From the NCBI GenBank assembly GCA_041859045.1, contig JBHELB010000007.1, forward strand, positions 20,014-84,013: 64,000 nucleotides of DNA, in the 5' to 3' direction. The DNA comes from JBHELB01 sp041859045 (GTDB lineage: Bacteria > Hydrogenedentota > Hydrogenedentia > Hydrogenedentales > SLHB01). The first letter of the stretch is position 1, and every line of letters starts with the position of its first letter. Under the pieces are notes generated by a model. That model did no database searches. It was not told the DNA's origin and saw only the letters and a list, made by a program, of their open reading frames with translations. Positions 1 through 9,908 of this stretch are shown piece after piece. Both the position numbers and the translations under genes were made by a program.

Positions 1-2
1 GC

Positions 3-1595
3 GATGCCGCGACGCGTCTGGCACGTTCGACCTCGGCGGCTGACTTTGCGGTTGCGCTACGCGTCTTGGTCAACACACAAAACTACACCGACGCCCGCAA
101 ACTGGCGCTTCTCCTAACGCCGTCAGTGGCGTTGGACGCGGGCCCGGACGCCGCCGAATGGCGTTACTTTCAGGCGCGTCTCCGGGCTGTGGGCAGCGGG
201 AAGGCGGAGGACCGCACGGCGTTGCTCGCAATCGCCGAGGAACAGCCGCCGTCCGCGTGGGCCGGTCCGGCGTGCGCGTGGTACGCGCGGAACCTTGCCA
301 AAGCGGCGCTGGACGAGGCCAAACGACGCGGGCCTCAGGCGGCCGCCTTACGCGACGAGGCGGACAAGGCGTTTGAGACCTTGAGCGCTCGGTGGCCGGA
401 ACTGTCCGAAGCGGGTGACGCGCTGTGGTGGTGGGGCAACGAACTTGAGGATTCCGGGGAGCATACTGCGGCGCGCATGACGTTCGTGCAACTGGCGAAG
501 CTCTACCCCAATCACGATCGCGCCGATGATGCGCTGGTGAATGCGGGCGACCTCGCACGGGCAATGGGCGATAGCGCCGGGGCGATTGAGTTGTACCACA
601 AGGTCGCGGAGAAGTATGCGGATCGAACGCTGCTGTCGGAGGCATGTTACCGCGCCGGTGCGCTTCTGCTGGAGGCAAAGAAAAAAGACGCGGCACTGGA
701 AGATCTAGAGAAAGCGGCAGCAGGACCGCTCGACCAATTCTTTGCGCGACGTGCGGCGGCGCGGCTGCATGGGTTGAAAGGAACGCCCCTCGCGCATGCG
801 CCACGCCTGCTTCACGGACTCGACGGAAAAGGGGCGTATCTGGGCGTATCGCCGCAGTCTGCGGCGACATTCACCGCGTCCGAGCCCTGGAGCAAGGACC
901 CGCGACGCGCGCGGCTGATCTTCTTTGGCGAAAACGGACTCGAAGAGGCGGAGTGGGAAGCGCTCGGGCTTGCGGCGGAGGTGATGGCCGGTGGGCCAGA
1001 CACCGGCGCGGTGTTGCGCGACATGGCGGATGCGGGCGTTGCGCTGACGGCATGGGGATTGGCCGATGCCGCAGGGTGGGGGGGCAGCGCAGGCGCGCCG
1101 ACGCCCGAACGTCTGCGCGTCTTGTTTCCTCGGCCGTACTGGGAGGCCGTGCAAGTCGCCGCACGCAAACACGGACTCGACCCGCTGCTGCTGCTCGCCG
1201 TGGCGCGGCAAGAGAGCACCTTCCGCGCCAGCGTCGCATCGTCCGCCGGGGCCACAGGGGTCATGCAGCTCATGCCCGCGACCGCACAGTGGTTGCAGAA
1301 GAAAGAACCCGAGTTTGCCGGAGCCGCTCCGCTCGACCTCACCCGTCCCGCCGACTCTTTGCGGCTCGGGTCGCTCTACCTCAAGCGCATGATCGAGGGC
1401 CAGGGCGGCAACCTCGCGTACGCCCTCGCCGCCTACAACGCCGGGCCCGGCAATCTGCGCAAATGGCGGGCCGCCAGCACGCCCAAGAACCTTGATGCCT
1501 TCATCGACGCGATTCCGTTTTCCGAGACTCGCCACTACGTCCGCGTCGTTCTCGCCAACTACAGCGCGTACTCGGCGTTATACGGGACGAACTGA
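3..1595 (+). CDS. Soluble lytic murein transglycosylase, helical repeats plus SLT domain (5' end outside window)
   Basis: Predicted periplasmic enzyme that cleaves the MurNAc-GlcNAc bond of peptidoglycan. The frame is open to the left edge of the window, so the N-terminus and any signal peptide are missing; 530 codons are visible. Roughly the first two thirds are alanine-rich helical hairpins of TPR type (for example ALVNAGDLARAMGD and ACYRAGALLLEAKK). A goose-type SLT domain follows from about base 1139. The catalytic glutamate is in ARQES (codon 1212-1214), followed by GATGVMQLMPATA and AYNAGPG, the standard motifs of Slt70-like transglycosylases. A TTG at 66 could be read as a start, but the frame continues in good coding sequence upstream, so it is internal. 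The gene converges on the HD-GYP gene with 8 bases between stops. Family assignment is firm; the exact subfamily is inferred. Confidence 0.9.
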   Translation, partial: DAATRLARSTSAADFAVALRVLVNTQNYTDARKLALLLTPSVALDAGPDAAEWRYFQARLRAVGSGKAEDRTALLAIAEEQPPSAWAGPACAWYARNLAKAALDEAKRRGPQAAALRDEADKAFETLSARWPELSEAGDALWWWGNELEDSGEHTAARMTFVQLAKLYPNHDRADDALVNAGDLARAMGDSAGAIELYHKVAEKYADRTLLSEACYRAGALLLEAKKKDAALEDLEKAAAGPLDQFFARRAAARLHGLKGTPLAHAPRLLHGLDGKGAYLGVSPQSAATFTASEPWSKDPRRARLIFFGENGLEEAEWEALGLAAEVMAGGPDTGAVLRDMADAGVALTAWGLADAAGWGGSAGAPTPERLRVLFPRPYWEAVQVAARKHGLDPLLLLAVARQESTFRASVASSAGATGVMQLMPATAQWLQKKEPEFAGAAPLDLTRPADSLRLGSLYLKRMIEGQGGNLAYALAAYNAGPGNLRKWRAASTPKNLDAFIDAIPFSETRHYVRVVLANYSAYSALYGTN

Positions 1596-1603
1596 CGCAT
1601 TTT

Positions 1604-3121
1604 TCAAAAAGCGTCAGCGGAGGGGGTAATGTCTAGCGTGCCGTCGTGGAGCAGTTCAAGAAAGACATCCACGACCGCCGGGTCCAGTTGGGAGCCGCTG
1701 CAACGGCGCAACTCCTCGGCGATCTGGTCGCGGCTCATGGCTTCGCGATAGGCGCGTGTACTCGACATCGCGTCGTACGCATCCGCCACGGCGAGAATGC
1801 GGGCCAATCGGGGAATGCCCTCGCCCTTTAGGGCATCGGGATACCCGGTACCGTCCAGACGCTCGTGGTGCGAACGCACTAGGGCCAGCAATTCAGAGGA
1901 GAGGAAGCTGACCGGGGCCAACACGTCATAGCCGATTACCGGATGCTTGCGGATATCGCCCCATTCCTCTTTCGTGAGCGCCGATTGCTTGTTGAGCACG
2001 GCGTCCGACACGCCTACCTTGCCCAGATCGTGCAGAATCGCGCCGGTCCGCAAGGCATCCAACTCGCCTTCGGTCAGTCCCAGTTTCCGGCCAATACGCA
2101 GGGCATATTCGCTGACGCGTTGGCTGTGCCCGTGGGTATAGGCGTCCTTGGCTTCGAGCAACAGCGCCATGGACTGCAGCGTTGCCAAATGGGCCGTGCG
2201 AACGTCGCGGATGAGGCGCACGTTCTCGAGCGCGGCGGCCGCATGGTTCGCGACGATGCTGAGCGTCTTCAGATCGCTTTCCGTGAACGGCGCGTCACCT
2301 GTCTTGTGGCTTACATTCAGCACGGCAATGACGCGCGGTTTCCGGTGGCGGGTCGCGCGTTGGCTGTTGTGGGCCTTTCCTTCGAGCGGTACACACATAA
2401 AACTCGTATCGTCAAAACTGCGCGCGTGCTCCGCCAACTCTGGAAATGCCGCGACATCATCGACCAGCAGCGGACGACCTTCCCGCGCCACCAACTTCGC
2501 GATGGTCTCGTTTATGGGGATCGGTTCGCCGGGTGCTGTGCCCGCTCCGTTGACGCTTGCGGCGACTTCCAGCCGCCGTCCGTCGCCCGAGAACAACATC
2601 AGCGAACCGTGCTTCGCGCCAACCCGCTCTAGAGAAGCCTTCAACACGAAATCCAACAGCGATCGCTCATCATGGAACGCCGCGATCGCTTCGCTAATTC
2701 TAAATAACTCGGTCAGTTCGCGAAGGCGCGTGTTTTCGTTCAGAAGCCGATGACGTTCCATCGCGTTCGTTACGGCCAGCTTGATTTCAGAGAGACTGAA
2801 AGGCTTCAGGACGTAGTCGTATGCGCCCTCGCGGACCGCTTCCCGCGCGGTTTCCAGGGTACCGAAACCGGTCATGACGATCGGGATGATGTTGGGGGCG
2901 AGTTTGCGGGCTTCGCGAATAAGCTCGATACCGTTCATTTCAGGCATCAAGATATCCGTGAAAAGAAGCACAAAATCGCGGTAGTTGCGCAACAATTGCA
3001 GCGCGGCGTTTCCGTTCGGGGCCGTTTCGATGATGAACCCCTCGTCCGAGAGGATGTCCGTCATCAAATCACGGATCACGGCCTCATCGTCTACGACCAA
3101 CACCCGGATTTCGTTCGCCAT
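1604..3121 (-). CDS. Response regulator with REC, GAF and HD-GYP domains (probable c-di-GMP phosphodiesterase)
   Basis: A 505-residue cytoplasmic two-component regulator. REC domain at residues 5-120, with acidic pair D11/D12, phospho-acceptor D56 (FTDILMPEMNG) and K106 (VLKPF). A GAF domain occupies about 145-310 and an HD-GYP domain about 325-490. The HD-GYP motifs are intact: HGHSQRV, HDLGK and HHERLDGTGYP, then DAYDAMSSTRAYR. Known HD-GYP proteins hydrolyse cyclic di-GMP, so the inferred role is phosphorylation-controlled c-di-GMP breakdown. The start at 3121 (MANEIRV) is chosen because GGAG lies about 10 bases upstream; an in-frame start at 3163 would add 14 residues with no family match. 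No partner kinase is adjacent. The gene is divergent from the transporter gene at 3332. Confidence 0.92.
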   Translation of the reverse strand: MANEIRVLVVDDEAVIRDLMTDILSDEGFIIETAPNGNAALQLLRNYRDFVLLFTDILMPEMNGIELIREARKLAPNIIPIVMTGFGTLETAREAVREGAYDYVLKPFSLSEIKLAVTNAMERHRLLNENTRLRELTELFRISEAIAAFHDERSLLDFVLKASLERVGAKHGSLMLFSGDGRRLEVAASVNGAGTAPGEPIPINETIAKLVAREGRPLLVDDVAAFPELAEHARSFDDTSFMCVPLEGKAHNSQRATRHRKPRVIAVLNVSHKTGDAPFTESDLKTLSIVANHAAAALENVRLIRDVRTAHLATLQSMALLLEAKDAYTHGHSQRVSEYALRIGRKLGLTEGELDALRTGAILHDLGKVGVSDAVLNKQSALTKEEWGDIRKHPVIGYDVLAPVSFLSSELLALVRSHHERLDGTGYPDALKGEGIPRLARILAVADAYDAMSSTRAYREAMSRDQIAEELRRCSGSQLDPAVVDVFLELLHDGTLDITPSADAF

Positions 3122-3331
3122 CAAGACTTCTCCGCCTCTTGCACCCCAAGAGATCCATAGCATACTCCAGACGCGCTCGAGAGTCGAGTTTTTGCTCAGC
3201 TACATACAGGGAGGAACAGCAAGCGACGCTTTATTGTTTCCGAACGGGCGACAGAAGGTTTTCTCTACGCGTTCATTTCTGCTACCCTATTCCTTTTGAA
3301 TCTGTATGAAAACAATGGAGGAATTGACGCC

Positions 3332-5005
3332 GTGGAATGGTTTTTCGAGTTATTGAGTGGTGAGTCGGTGGCGCATGCCGTGCTGGTTTTCGGCGTGGTG
3401 GCGGTGCTGGGGCTCGCCTTGGGCAAGATCCGTGTCTTCGGTATCAATATGGGCATCGCGGGGGTGTTGTTCGCCGGGTTGATCCTCGGACACTTCAGAT
3501 TCCATGTGAATAACGAAGTGCTCGAATTCGTACGTGAGTTTGGGCTGATTCTGTTCGTTTACAGCATCGGTATTCAGGTCGGCCCGGGTATCTTGGCGTC
3601 GCTTCGTCGCGAAGGGCTGCCCCTGAACCTCATGGCGGCGGCGATCGTGGGGATGGGGGCGGTGATCACGGTGCTGCTAGTGAAATGGGCGGACATTCCC
3701 GCCGCAGTCGCGTCGGGTTTGTTTTCCGGCGCGACCACAAACACCCCCAGCCTGGCCGCGGCCCAAGCCGCGCTGAAGTCCCTGCCGGGCTACACGGAGG
3801 AGATCGGAAAGTTGCCCGGCTTGGGCTACGCCGTGGCGTATCCCTTCGGGATTCTGGGCATCATTTTGACCATGATCCTCGTGCGCGTGATGCTGCGCAT
3901 CGATCGCGCCAAGGAGGCGGCGCTGTTCGGCGCAGGGCAAGCGGGCGGCGTGGGCGCGCTCGAACGTATGAGCATCGAGATCAACAATCCCAATATCGAG
4001 GGCATGAAGCTGGCCGATCTCGCTCTGCTCAACACGTCGGATCTGTTGGTGTCGCGCATTCTGCACGACAAAGAGATCAGTCTGGCTACGCCGGATACGG
4101 AGTTGCACCAGGGCGACGTGATTCTGGCGGTTGGGTTGCCGCATCGCCTCGAGCAACTCCAGGCGGCAGTGGGGCGCCAAGTCCCTGTCGACCTGATGGG
4201 CGCCGCGAAGAACATCACCACGCGACGCTTGGCGGTGACCCGTAAGAGCGTGCTGGGCAAGACCGTCGAAGAACTCGACTTCCTCGACGAATACGGCGTG
4301 CGGATCACGCGCTTGCGCCGCGCCGAGCTTGAGTTCGCCGCGATGCCGCACCTCAAGTTTCAATACGGCGATACCGTGTTGGCCGTGGGCACGGCGGAGA
4401 ACATCGACAAAGTGGCGAAAGTGCTCGGCAACTCCACCAAGAAACTCGGACAACCCGAGTTGTTACCACTCTTCCTGGGGATAATTCTGGGCGTGTTGGT
4501 TGGGAGTTGTCCGATTCATGTGCCGGGCATGCCCGCGCCGCTGAAGCTGGGTTTGGCCGGCGGCCCGTTGCTGGTGGCGATTATCCTTAGTCGCATTGGT
4601 CATATCGGCCCGCTCGTGTGGTATCTTCCGGGCGGCGCCAACCTCATGATCCGCGAACTCGGCATCGTGCTTTTCCTCGGTTGCGTGGGGCTGAAATCGG
4701 GCGACCGTTTCGTCGAGACCCTTACCCACGGCGATGGCATTTACTGGATGGCGATGGCGACGATGATCACGCTTGTTCCCATTCTGGTCGTAGGGTTCTT
4801 TGCCCGGTTGTTTCTCAAGATTAACTACATGTCCATCTGCGGGCTGCTTTCAGGCAGTATGACCGATCCACCGGCGCTTGCCTTTGCGTGCTCCATGAAC
4901 GACTCGACATCGCCTATGGTCGCGTATGCTTCGGTCTACCCACTGACGATGGTGTTGCGAGTGCTCTTGGCACAGATTCTGGTATTCTTACTCGCGGGAG
5001 GATAA
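3332..5005 (+). CDS. AspT/YidE-type anion exchanger with two RCK-C domains
   Basis: A 557-residue inner-membrane transporter of the aspartate:alanine exchanger (AAEx) family. It has two hydrophobic halves (about residues 10-190 and 385-557) around two TrkA/RCK C-terminal domains (about 205-285 and 290-370). Family motifs are visible in both halves: GATTNTPSLAAAQAAL in the first and GSMTDPPALAFA in the second. Members exchange small anionic metabolites; the substrate here cannot be read from sequence. The GTG at 3332 is preferred because GGAGG lies 10 bases upstream; a TTG at 3296 in the same frame has no ribosome binding site. No decarboxylase gene is next to it, unlike the aspT-asdA pair, so a YidE-like role with unknown substrate is more likely. 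Confidence 0.85.
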   Translation: MEWFFELLSGESVAHAVLVFGVVAVLGLALGKIRVFGINMGIAGVLFAGLILGHFRFHVNNEVLEFVREFGLILFVYSIGIQVGPGILASLRREGLPLNLMAAAIVGMGAVITVLLVKWADIPAAVASGLFSGATTNTPSLAAAQAALKSLPGYTEEIGKLPGLGYAVAYPFGILGIILTMILVRVMLRIDRAKEAALFGAGQAGGVGALERMSIEINNPNIEGMKLADLALLNTSDLLVSRILHDKEISLATPDTELHQGDVILAVGLPHRLEQLQAAVGRQVPVDLMGAAKNITTRRLAVTRKSVLGKTVEELDFLDEYGVRITRLRRAELEFAAMPHLKFQYGDTVLAVGTAENIDKVAKVLGNSTKKLGQPELLPLFLGIILGVLVGSCPIHVPGMPAPLKLGLAGGPLLVAIILSRIGHIGPLVWYLPGGANLMIRELGIVLFLGCVGLKSGDRFVETLTHGDGIYWMAMATMITLVPILVVGFFARLFLKINYMSICGLLSGSMTDPPALAFACSMNDSTSPMVAYASVYPLTMVLRVLLAQILVFLLAGG

Positions 5006-5029
5006 GTCGAGTCGCATAGGGAGACGGCG

Positions 5030-5932
5030 ATGAAGGTACTGGTGAGTGGGGCTTCCGGGTTTATCGGGTCCGCGCTTCTGCTTGGGCTTCGTGAGGCCGG
5101 ACACGACGTCACCCGTTTGGTACGGGCCACGGCTCAGCTCGCGCCTGGCGTTAACCAGTGGGATCCCGTTGGCGGGAGGCTTAATCCCGAGATTTTCACT
5201 GGGATTGATGCGGTGATCCATCTAAGCGGCGAAAATCTCGCCGCTGGCCGATGGACACCCGAGCGGAAGGCTCGTATCCGAGACAGCCGCGTGCAATCCA
5301 CGCGCCTCCTCGCCGAGACCATGGCGGCCCTCGACATTCCACCGCAAGTTTTTTTGTGCGCCTCGGCCGTGGGGTTCTATGGGGACCGCGGCAGCGAGAT
5401 CCTGACGGAAAGCAGCGCTCCCGGCGCGGGGTTTCTGGCGGGCGTGTGCCGTGACTGGGAGCAGGCCGCTCAAGCGGCGGCGCGTGTCGAGACGCGCGTG
5501 GCCAATCTGCGGTTTGGTGTCGTGCTCAGCCCAAACGGCGGCGCGCTGACGCGTATGCTCACCCCGTTCCGTTTGGGTCTTGGCGCGGTGATCGGCAGCG
5601 GCGAACAGTATATGAGCTGGGTCGCGCTCGAAGATGCGGTGGCGATCATCATCGCCGCGCTGCGCACGCCCGATTTTCACGGCCCGATCAACGTCGTCGC
5701 GCCGCACGCCGTGACCAACGCCGAGTTCACCCGCGCGCTCGCCAAGGTTTTTGGCAAGCCCGCCCGGTTGCGTATGCCCGCCGCCGCTGCGCGGCTGTTG
5801 TTTGGCGAGATGGGGCAAGAAGTCCTGCTATCAGGCCAACGCGTCTATCCCCAGAGCTTGGTGAAAGCGGGATTCGGGTTCAGGTACCCGCGGGTCGAGG
5901 AACTCCTGGCCCGCCTCGGGCAAGAGAAGTAG
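5030..5932 (+). CDS. TIGR01777-family NAD(P)-binding epimerase (YfcH-like)
   Basis: A 300-residue extended short-chain dehydrogenase-like protein. The N-terminus MKVLVSGASGFIGSAL carries the GxxGxxG dinucleotide-binding motif. The middle has SAVGFYG (Tyr of the YxxxK region, with the Lys apparently lost, as usual in this subfamily). The C-terminal DUF1731-type segment ends QRVYPQSLVKAGFGFRYP, the family signature. Reaction and substrate are not established for the family. GGGAG sits 6 bases upstream of the ATG. It follows the transporter gene by 24 bases on the same strand, so co-transcription is likely. Confidence 0.9.
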   Translation: MKVLVSGASGFIGSALLLGLREAGHDVTRLVRATAQLAPGVNQWDPVGGRLNPEIFTGIDAVIHLSGENLAAGRWTPERKARIRDSRVQSTRLLAETMAALDIPPQVFLCASAVGFYGDRGSEILTESSAPGAGFLAGVCRDWEQAAQAAARVETRVANLRFGVVLSPNGGALTRMLTPFRLGLGAVIGSGEQYMSWVALEDAVAIIIAALRTPDFHGPINVVAPHAVTNAEFTRALAKVFGKPARLRMPAAAARLLFGEMGQEVLLSGQRVYPQSLVKAGFGFRYPRVEELLARLGQEK

Positions 5933-6013
5933 TCTCGAGCGCACTCTTGCGCCATATCTAGAGTTGATTCCCCTCGCAGCACGAACGACAATAGATCAGC
6001 GAAGGGGGTGCTC

Positions 6014-6532
6014 GTGGGTATAGGGCGGATCATCCAGAAACTCAAGCTGCGCTACGGTTCGCAGGACACCGTGCAGGCCACGTTGCGCCAGATGGGCGTG
6101 CGCATTGGAGAGCGCTGCCGCATTTATGCGTGGAACTTCGGCCCCGAACCGTGGCTCGTGCGCATTGGCAATCATGTCTGCATTTCAAACGATGTGACGT
6201 TCATATGTCATAACCTCAACTGGCCCTTTCAGGATCGTTACGAGTCGCTGACCGGGTTCGGCGCGATCGACATCAAGGACAACTGCCAGATCGGGGTGAA
6301 CGTCACGATTCTTCCCAATGTCACCATCGGTCCCAACGCCATCGTTGGGGCGGGGAGCGTGGTGACCAAGGACGTGCCCCCGGATATGGTCGTGGCCGGT
6401 AACCCCGCACGAATCATTTGCACCATGGCCGAGTACGAGCAGAAGTGCCTCGCGCGGCACATCGACATTCCGAAAGATCGCGAAGCCGCGCGGCGCGTCC
6501 TTGAGAAGCATTTTTGGGGAGACGGCGCATGA
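6014..6532 (+). CDS. Left-handed beta-helix (hexapeptide) acyltransferase
   Basis: A 172-residue acetyltransferase-like protein of the LbH superfamily. Hexapeptide repeats run from IGERCRIYAW through VRIGNHVCISNDVTF and end in VTIGPNAIVGAGSVVTKDVPPDMVVAGNPARII, the standard end of a LacA/WbbJ-type acyltransferase. It probably acetylates a sugar or polysaccharide precursor, consistent with its neighbour: the stop codon overlaps the ATG of a GT4 glycosyltransferase (ATGA). Two GTG starts are possible, at 6008 and 6014. The second is chosen because AAGGGGG lies 5 bases before it, while for the first it is directly abutting. Confidence 0.85.
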   Translation: MGIGRIIQKLKLRYGSQDTVQATLRQMGVRIGERCRIYAWNFGPEPWLVRIGNHVCISNDVTFICHNLNWPFQDRYESLTGFGAIDIKDNCQIGVNVTILPNVTIGPNAIVGAGSVVTKDVPPDMVVAGNPARIICTMAEYEQKCLARHIDIPKDREAARRVLEKHFWGDGA

Positions 6533-7698
6533 AACTCGCGCTGCTCATGGGCAACCGGTTCAGCGCCTGGCACCTTGAGGCGTTCAAGCGGCTGCAGGGT
6601 ATGCACGAGGTGGTTTGTTTCCGCGCCGAATCGGAAATCCAAAAGTATTTTGGCGAACGCGACGGCGGCCGTCTCGATTTCCCGATTGAGCGCATCTATT
6701 TCGACTACCAACGGGGCACGCCTCCCGCACGATGGCTGAACACGATGACCCTGCGCTACCGCGGGCGCGAACCGCGGATTCTGCCGTTTCACGAGCGGTT
6801 GCGCGGCATGGACGCCGTGTTGACCTGGGAACTGTTCACGGATTGGACGCGTGAAGCGCTTGAGGCGCGCGCGCGTTACGGCACGCCCGTGCACATCATG
6901 GTTTGGGACAATATCCCCTTCAACAACGAGCAGACCCCGGAGCGCCGTGCAATTAAGCAACGCGCGATCGAAACGGCCGATCGCTTCTGGGTCTATACCG
7001 AGCGCTCGCGCCGCATGTTGCTGCTCGAAGGCGTGTGCGAGGAACGTATCGTCCGCGTCAATCCAGGCGTGGATACGGAGCTTTTCGCGCCGGGAGAGAG
7101 AGACCGTGCGGCGTCTGGGCTTCCCGAAGACGCGTTGACGCTGCTGTTTGTGGGTTGGTTCCTTCCCCGCAAAGGCCTCGACTTCCTGCTCTACGCGCTG
7201 CGCGGTCTGCGCGACGATCCGGCGTTGGCGGGGCGCGACATTCGCCTGCTAATGGTCGGTTCCGGGCCGGGCCGCGATCGCATCGAGGCGTTGATCGCGC
7301 GCCTGAATCTCCAGGACTCGTGCCATTTCGCCGGTTCGCTGCCCTACGACCGCATGCCTCAGGCATTTCGAGCCGCGGACCTCTTCGTGTTGCCGAGCAT
7401 CGCCGAACCCGGTTGGCAAGAGCAATTTGGCATGTCGCTGATCGAGGCGATGTCCTGCGGCGTGCCGTGCGTGTCGACGTTCAGCGGGGCGATCCCCGAG
7501 ATCCTTGGCGGCGCGGGAGTACTGTGTCAACCCAACGATTTCCTCGCGCTGCACGCAGCGATCAAGGGATTGCTCCTTGACCCTGCCGCACGCATGGCGC
7601 TGGGACGCGTCGCCCGCATGCGCGCCCGCGAAGAGTTCGGACTCGCCGCGCAGGCGCAGGCCTTTGAGCGAGGGCTATTTCAGCAGACATCTCCGTGA
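6529..7698 (+). CDS. Family 4 glycosyltransferase
   Basis: A 389-residue GT-B fold retaining glycosyltransferase. The C-terminal half has the typical GT4 features: LLFVGWFLPRKGLDFLLYAL (start of the donor domain), DLFVLPSIAEP and the EX7E-like segment EQFGMSLIEAMSCGVPCVS, followed by GAIPEILGGAGVL. The N-terminal acceptor domain is divergent, so donor and acceptor sugars are unknown. The ATG at 6529 overlaps the stop of the acyltransferase gene, so the two are probably translated together and may decorate the same surface glycan. An upstream in-frame ATG at 6514 would add five residues inside the preceding gene and is less likely. Confidence 0.9.
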   Translation: MKLALLMGNRFSAWHLEAFKRLQGMHEVVCFRAESEIQKYFGERDGGRLDFPIERIYFDYQRGTPPARWLNTMTLRYRGREPRILPFHERLRGMDAVLTWELFTDWTREALEARARYGTPVHIMVWDNIPFNNEQTPERRAIKQRAIETADRFWVYTERSRRMLLLEGVCEERIVRVNPGVDTELFAPGERDRAASGLPEDALTLLFVGWFLPRKGLDFLLYALRGLRDDPALAGRDIRLLMVGSGPGRDRIEALIARLNLQDSCHFAGSLPYDRMPQAFRAADLFVLPSIAEPGWQEQFGMSLIEAMSCGVPCVSTFSGAIPEILGGAGVLCQPNDFLALHAAIKGLLLDPAARMALGRVARMRAREEFGLAAQAQAFERGLFQQTSP

Positions 7699-7796
7699 GC
7701 CTTGTGGCTTCGGGGCGGCTTGATGCACGAGCGCGCGACAGGCCAGGAATTCGCTACCTCTTCGGTCTGTTTCTTTTCCCAAGGAGGTCCATGCCT

Positions 7797-9875
7797 ATGC
7801 CCGCCGAACTCAGTCGAACCCCAAACCGCCTGGTCGACGCCACGAGCCCTTACCTGCTTCAGCACGCGTACAATCCCGTGGATTGGTACCCCTGGGGCGA
7901 AGAGGCCCTTCAGCGCGCGCGGGCGGAGGACAAGCCCGTCTTCCTGTCGATTGGGTACTCCGCGTGCCATTGGTGTCATGTAATGGCACATGAATCCTTC
8001 GAAGACCTCGAGACGGCCGCGCTGTTGAACGAGCACTTCGTGTGCATCAAAGTGGATCGCGAGGAGCGCCCCGACCTCGACGAAATTTACATGAGCGCCG
8101 TGCAGATCATGACCCGCAGCGGCGGCTGGCCGATGTCCGTGTTTCTCACGCCGTCGCTGAAGCCGTTTTACTGCGGGACTTACTTCCCGCCGCGCGACGT
8201 GCCCGGCCGTCCAGGCTTCAAGACGCTGCTTCACTTTCTCGTGCAGGCGTGGACAGAACGCCGCGACGAAGTCGTTTCGACGGCCAATCAGCTGACGGAT
8301 TACGTTCAGCGCGCCGCAGATCAGCGGCTGTCGGCGGCATCTCCGATTTCGTCTCAGATTCTCGATGTGGCGTTCGAAGGTGTCGCCGAAGCCTTCGACC
8401 TTCACAACGGCGGCTTGCAGGGCGCACCCAAGTTTCCTTCCGCGCCGATGGTCTCCCTGCTCCTGCGTCATCACCGCCGCACGGGATTCGCTCAGGCGGC
8501 GGGAATGGCGGCATTCACGCTCGAGAAAATGGCGCACGGCGGTATTCGCGATCACCTTGGCGGCGGATTCCATCGCTATTCGGTGGACGAACATTGGCTC
8601 GTGCCACATTTCGAGAAGATGCTGTACGACAACGCGCAACTCGCCCAGGCATATCTCGAGGGATATCAGGTCACAGGCGCGTCGCTGTTTCGCGAAGTGG
8701 CCGAGGAAACCTTCGCCTATATTCTCCGTGAACTCACTTCGCCTGAAGGGGCGTTCTACTCTTCCGAAGACGCCGACAGCGAAGGCCGCGAAGGCGAGTT
8801 TTATGTGTGGACCCGCGAGGAAGTGCTTGACGCGCTGGGAGCGGAAGACGGACGCGTATTTGCGGGGTGTTACGGCGTGCTGGCCGAGGGAAACTTCCCG
8901 TCGCACGAGGCGTACCATCGCGGAAAGAACATCCTGCACTTGCCCGCCTCGCTCGAGGATTGTGCCCGCGAGTTGAGCATGGAACTCTCGGCGCTTGCGC
9001 AACTGCTCGAACGCACTCGGCATGCATTGTTTGAGCGGCGCGCGCAGCGCGTGCGGCCAGGACTGGACGACAAGATACTAACCTCGTGGAACGCGCTGGC
9101 GATTTCCGCGTTGGCGCGTGGCGCCCAAGTGTTGGGGCGTAGCGACCACGCCGTAGCCGCCGCGCGGGCCGCCGACTTCATCCTGAAGTGCATGCGGCAC
9201 GACGGCGTGTTGATGCGCGTCTATCGCAAAGGGGCATTGGCACAGCCAGGATTTCTCGACGACTATGCGTTTCTTCTTGTGGCGCTCATCGATCTCTACG
9301 AGACGGATTTCAACGCACGTTGGCGAGTGGCTGCCGTCGAGGTCGCTGAAGGGATGTGCGAGCGCTTTCTTGATCGTGCCGAAGGCGGTTTCTATAGCGC
9401 TGCCGTATCGCAAGACGATCTGTTTGTTCGCGTAAAACCGGTGTATGACGGCGCGGAGCCTTCCGGCAACACGATGGCCGCGCAGGGCTTGCTTCGCCTC
9501 GGACGTCTCTTGGACAACGCTGAATACACGGAACAAGCGGCGCGAATCCTCTTTCGTTGCGAGGAGAACCTGCGCACCTCGCCGCTCGGTTTCCTGAAAC
9601 TCGCGTGCGTCGCCGATTTCTACCTGGAGTCGCCGCGCGAGGTCGTCGTGGCGGGCGCGCTGGACGATCCGCGTACCCTGCGTTTGCTTGGCGTGTTGCG
9701 CGCGCCGTACGCACCGAATACAGTGGTGGCGCATGCAGCGCCCGGCGAAGACTACGCGGACATTCCGTTGCTGCGCGGCCGAGCGCCGGTGGATGGCAGT
9801 CCGGCGGTATACGTGTGCGAACACTACGCATGCCGGCGGCCCGTCACAACGCCGGAGGAATTGGAGCAACTGTGA
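7797..9875 (+). CDS. YyaL/SPATA20-like thioredoxin-fold protein
   Basis: A 692-residue protein of the DUF255 family. The N-terminal thioredoxin-like domain has SPYLLQHAYNPVDWYPWGEEA and SIGYSACHWCHVMAHESFED, where CHWC is the family's CxxC motif. The rest is an (alpha/alpha)6-barrel-like region related to N-acylglucosamine epimerases (LGGGFHRYSVDEHWLVPHFEKMLYDNA). Biochemical function is not established in the family. AAGGAGG at 7781-7787 fits the ATG at 7797 (9 bases) better than the ATG at 7791 (3 bases); longer upstream frames have no support. The next gene, 33 bases on, encodes DsbD, so a link to thiol or envelope chemistry is plausible but inferred. Confidence 0.9.
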   Translation: MPAELSRTPNRLVDATSPYLLQHAYNPVDWYPWGEEALQRARAEDKPVFLSIGYSACHWCHVMAHESFEDLETAALLNEHFVCIKVDREERPDLDEIYMSAVQIMTRSGGWPMSVFLTPSLKPFYCGTYFPPRDVPGRPGFKTLLHFLVQAWTERRDEVVSTANQLTDYVQRAADQRLSAASPISSQILDVAFEGVAEAFDLHNGGLQGAPKFPSAPMVSLLLRHHRRTGFAQAAGMAAFTLEKMAHGGIRDHLGGGFHRYSVDEHWLVPHFEKMLYDNAQLAQAYLEGYQVTGASLFREVAEETFAYILRELTSPEGAFYSSEDADSEGREGEFYVWTREEVLDALGAEDGRVFAGCYGVLAEGNFPSHEAYHRGKNILHLPASLEDCARELSMELSALAQLLERTRHALFERRAQRVRPGLDDKILTSWNALAISALARGAQVLGRSDHAVAAARAADFILKCMRHDGVLMRVYRKGALAQPGFLDDYAFLLVALIDLYETDFNARWRVAAVEVAEGMCERFLDRAEGGFYSAAVSQDDLFVRVKPVYDGAEPSGNTMAAQGLLRLGRLLDNAEYTEQAARILFRCEENLRTSPLGFLKLACVADFYLESPREVVVAGALDDPRTLRLLGVLRAPYAPNTVVAHAAPGEDYADIPLLRGRAPVDGSPAVYVCEHYACRRPVTTPEELEQL

Positions 9876-9908
9876 CGCTGGCGCTACCACGAGGGAGATA
9901 GGTAGTCC

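Noticed and set aside
7741..7796. Sigma-54-like GG-N10-GC element near 7705 before the YyaL-like gene
   Set aside because: The spacing fits but the -12 part reads CGGC in place of TTGC, and the site lies next to the end of the previous gene.
7680..9023. 447-codon minus-strand frame opposite the YyaL-like gene
   Set aside because: The plus strand encodes the conserved CHWC domain; the minus product has no family features.
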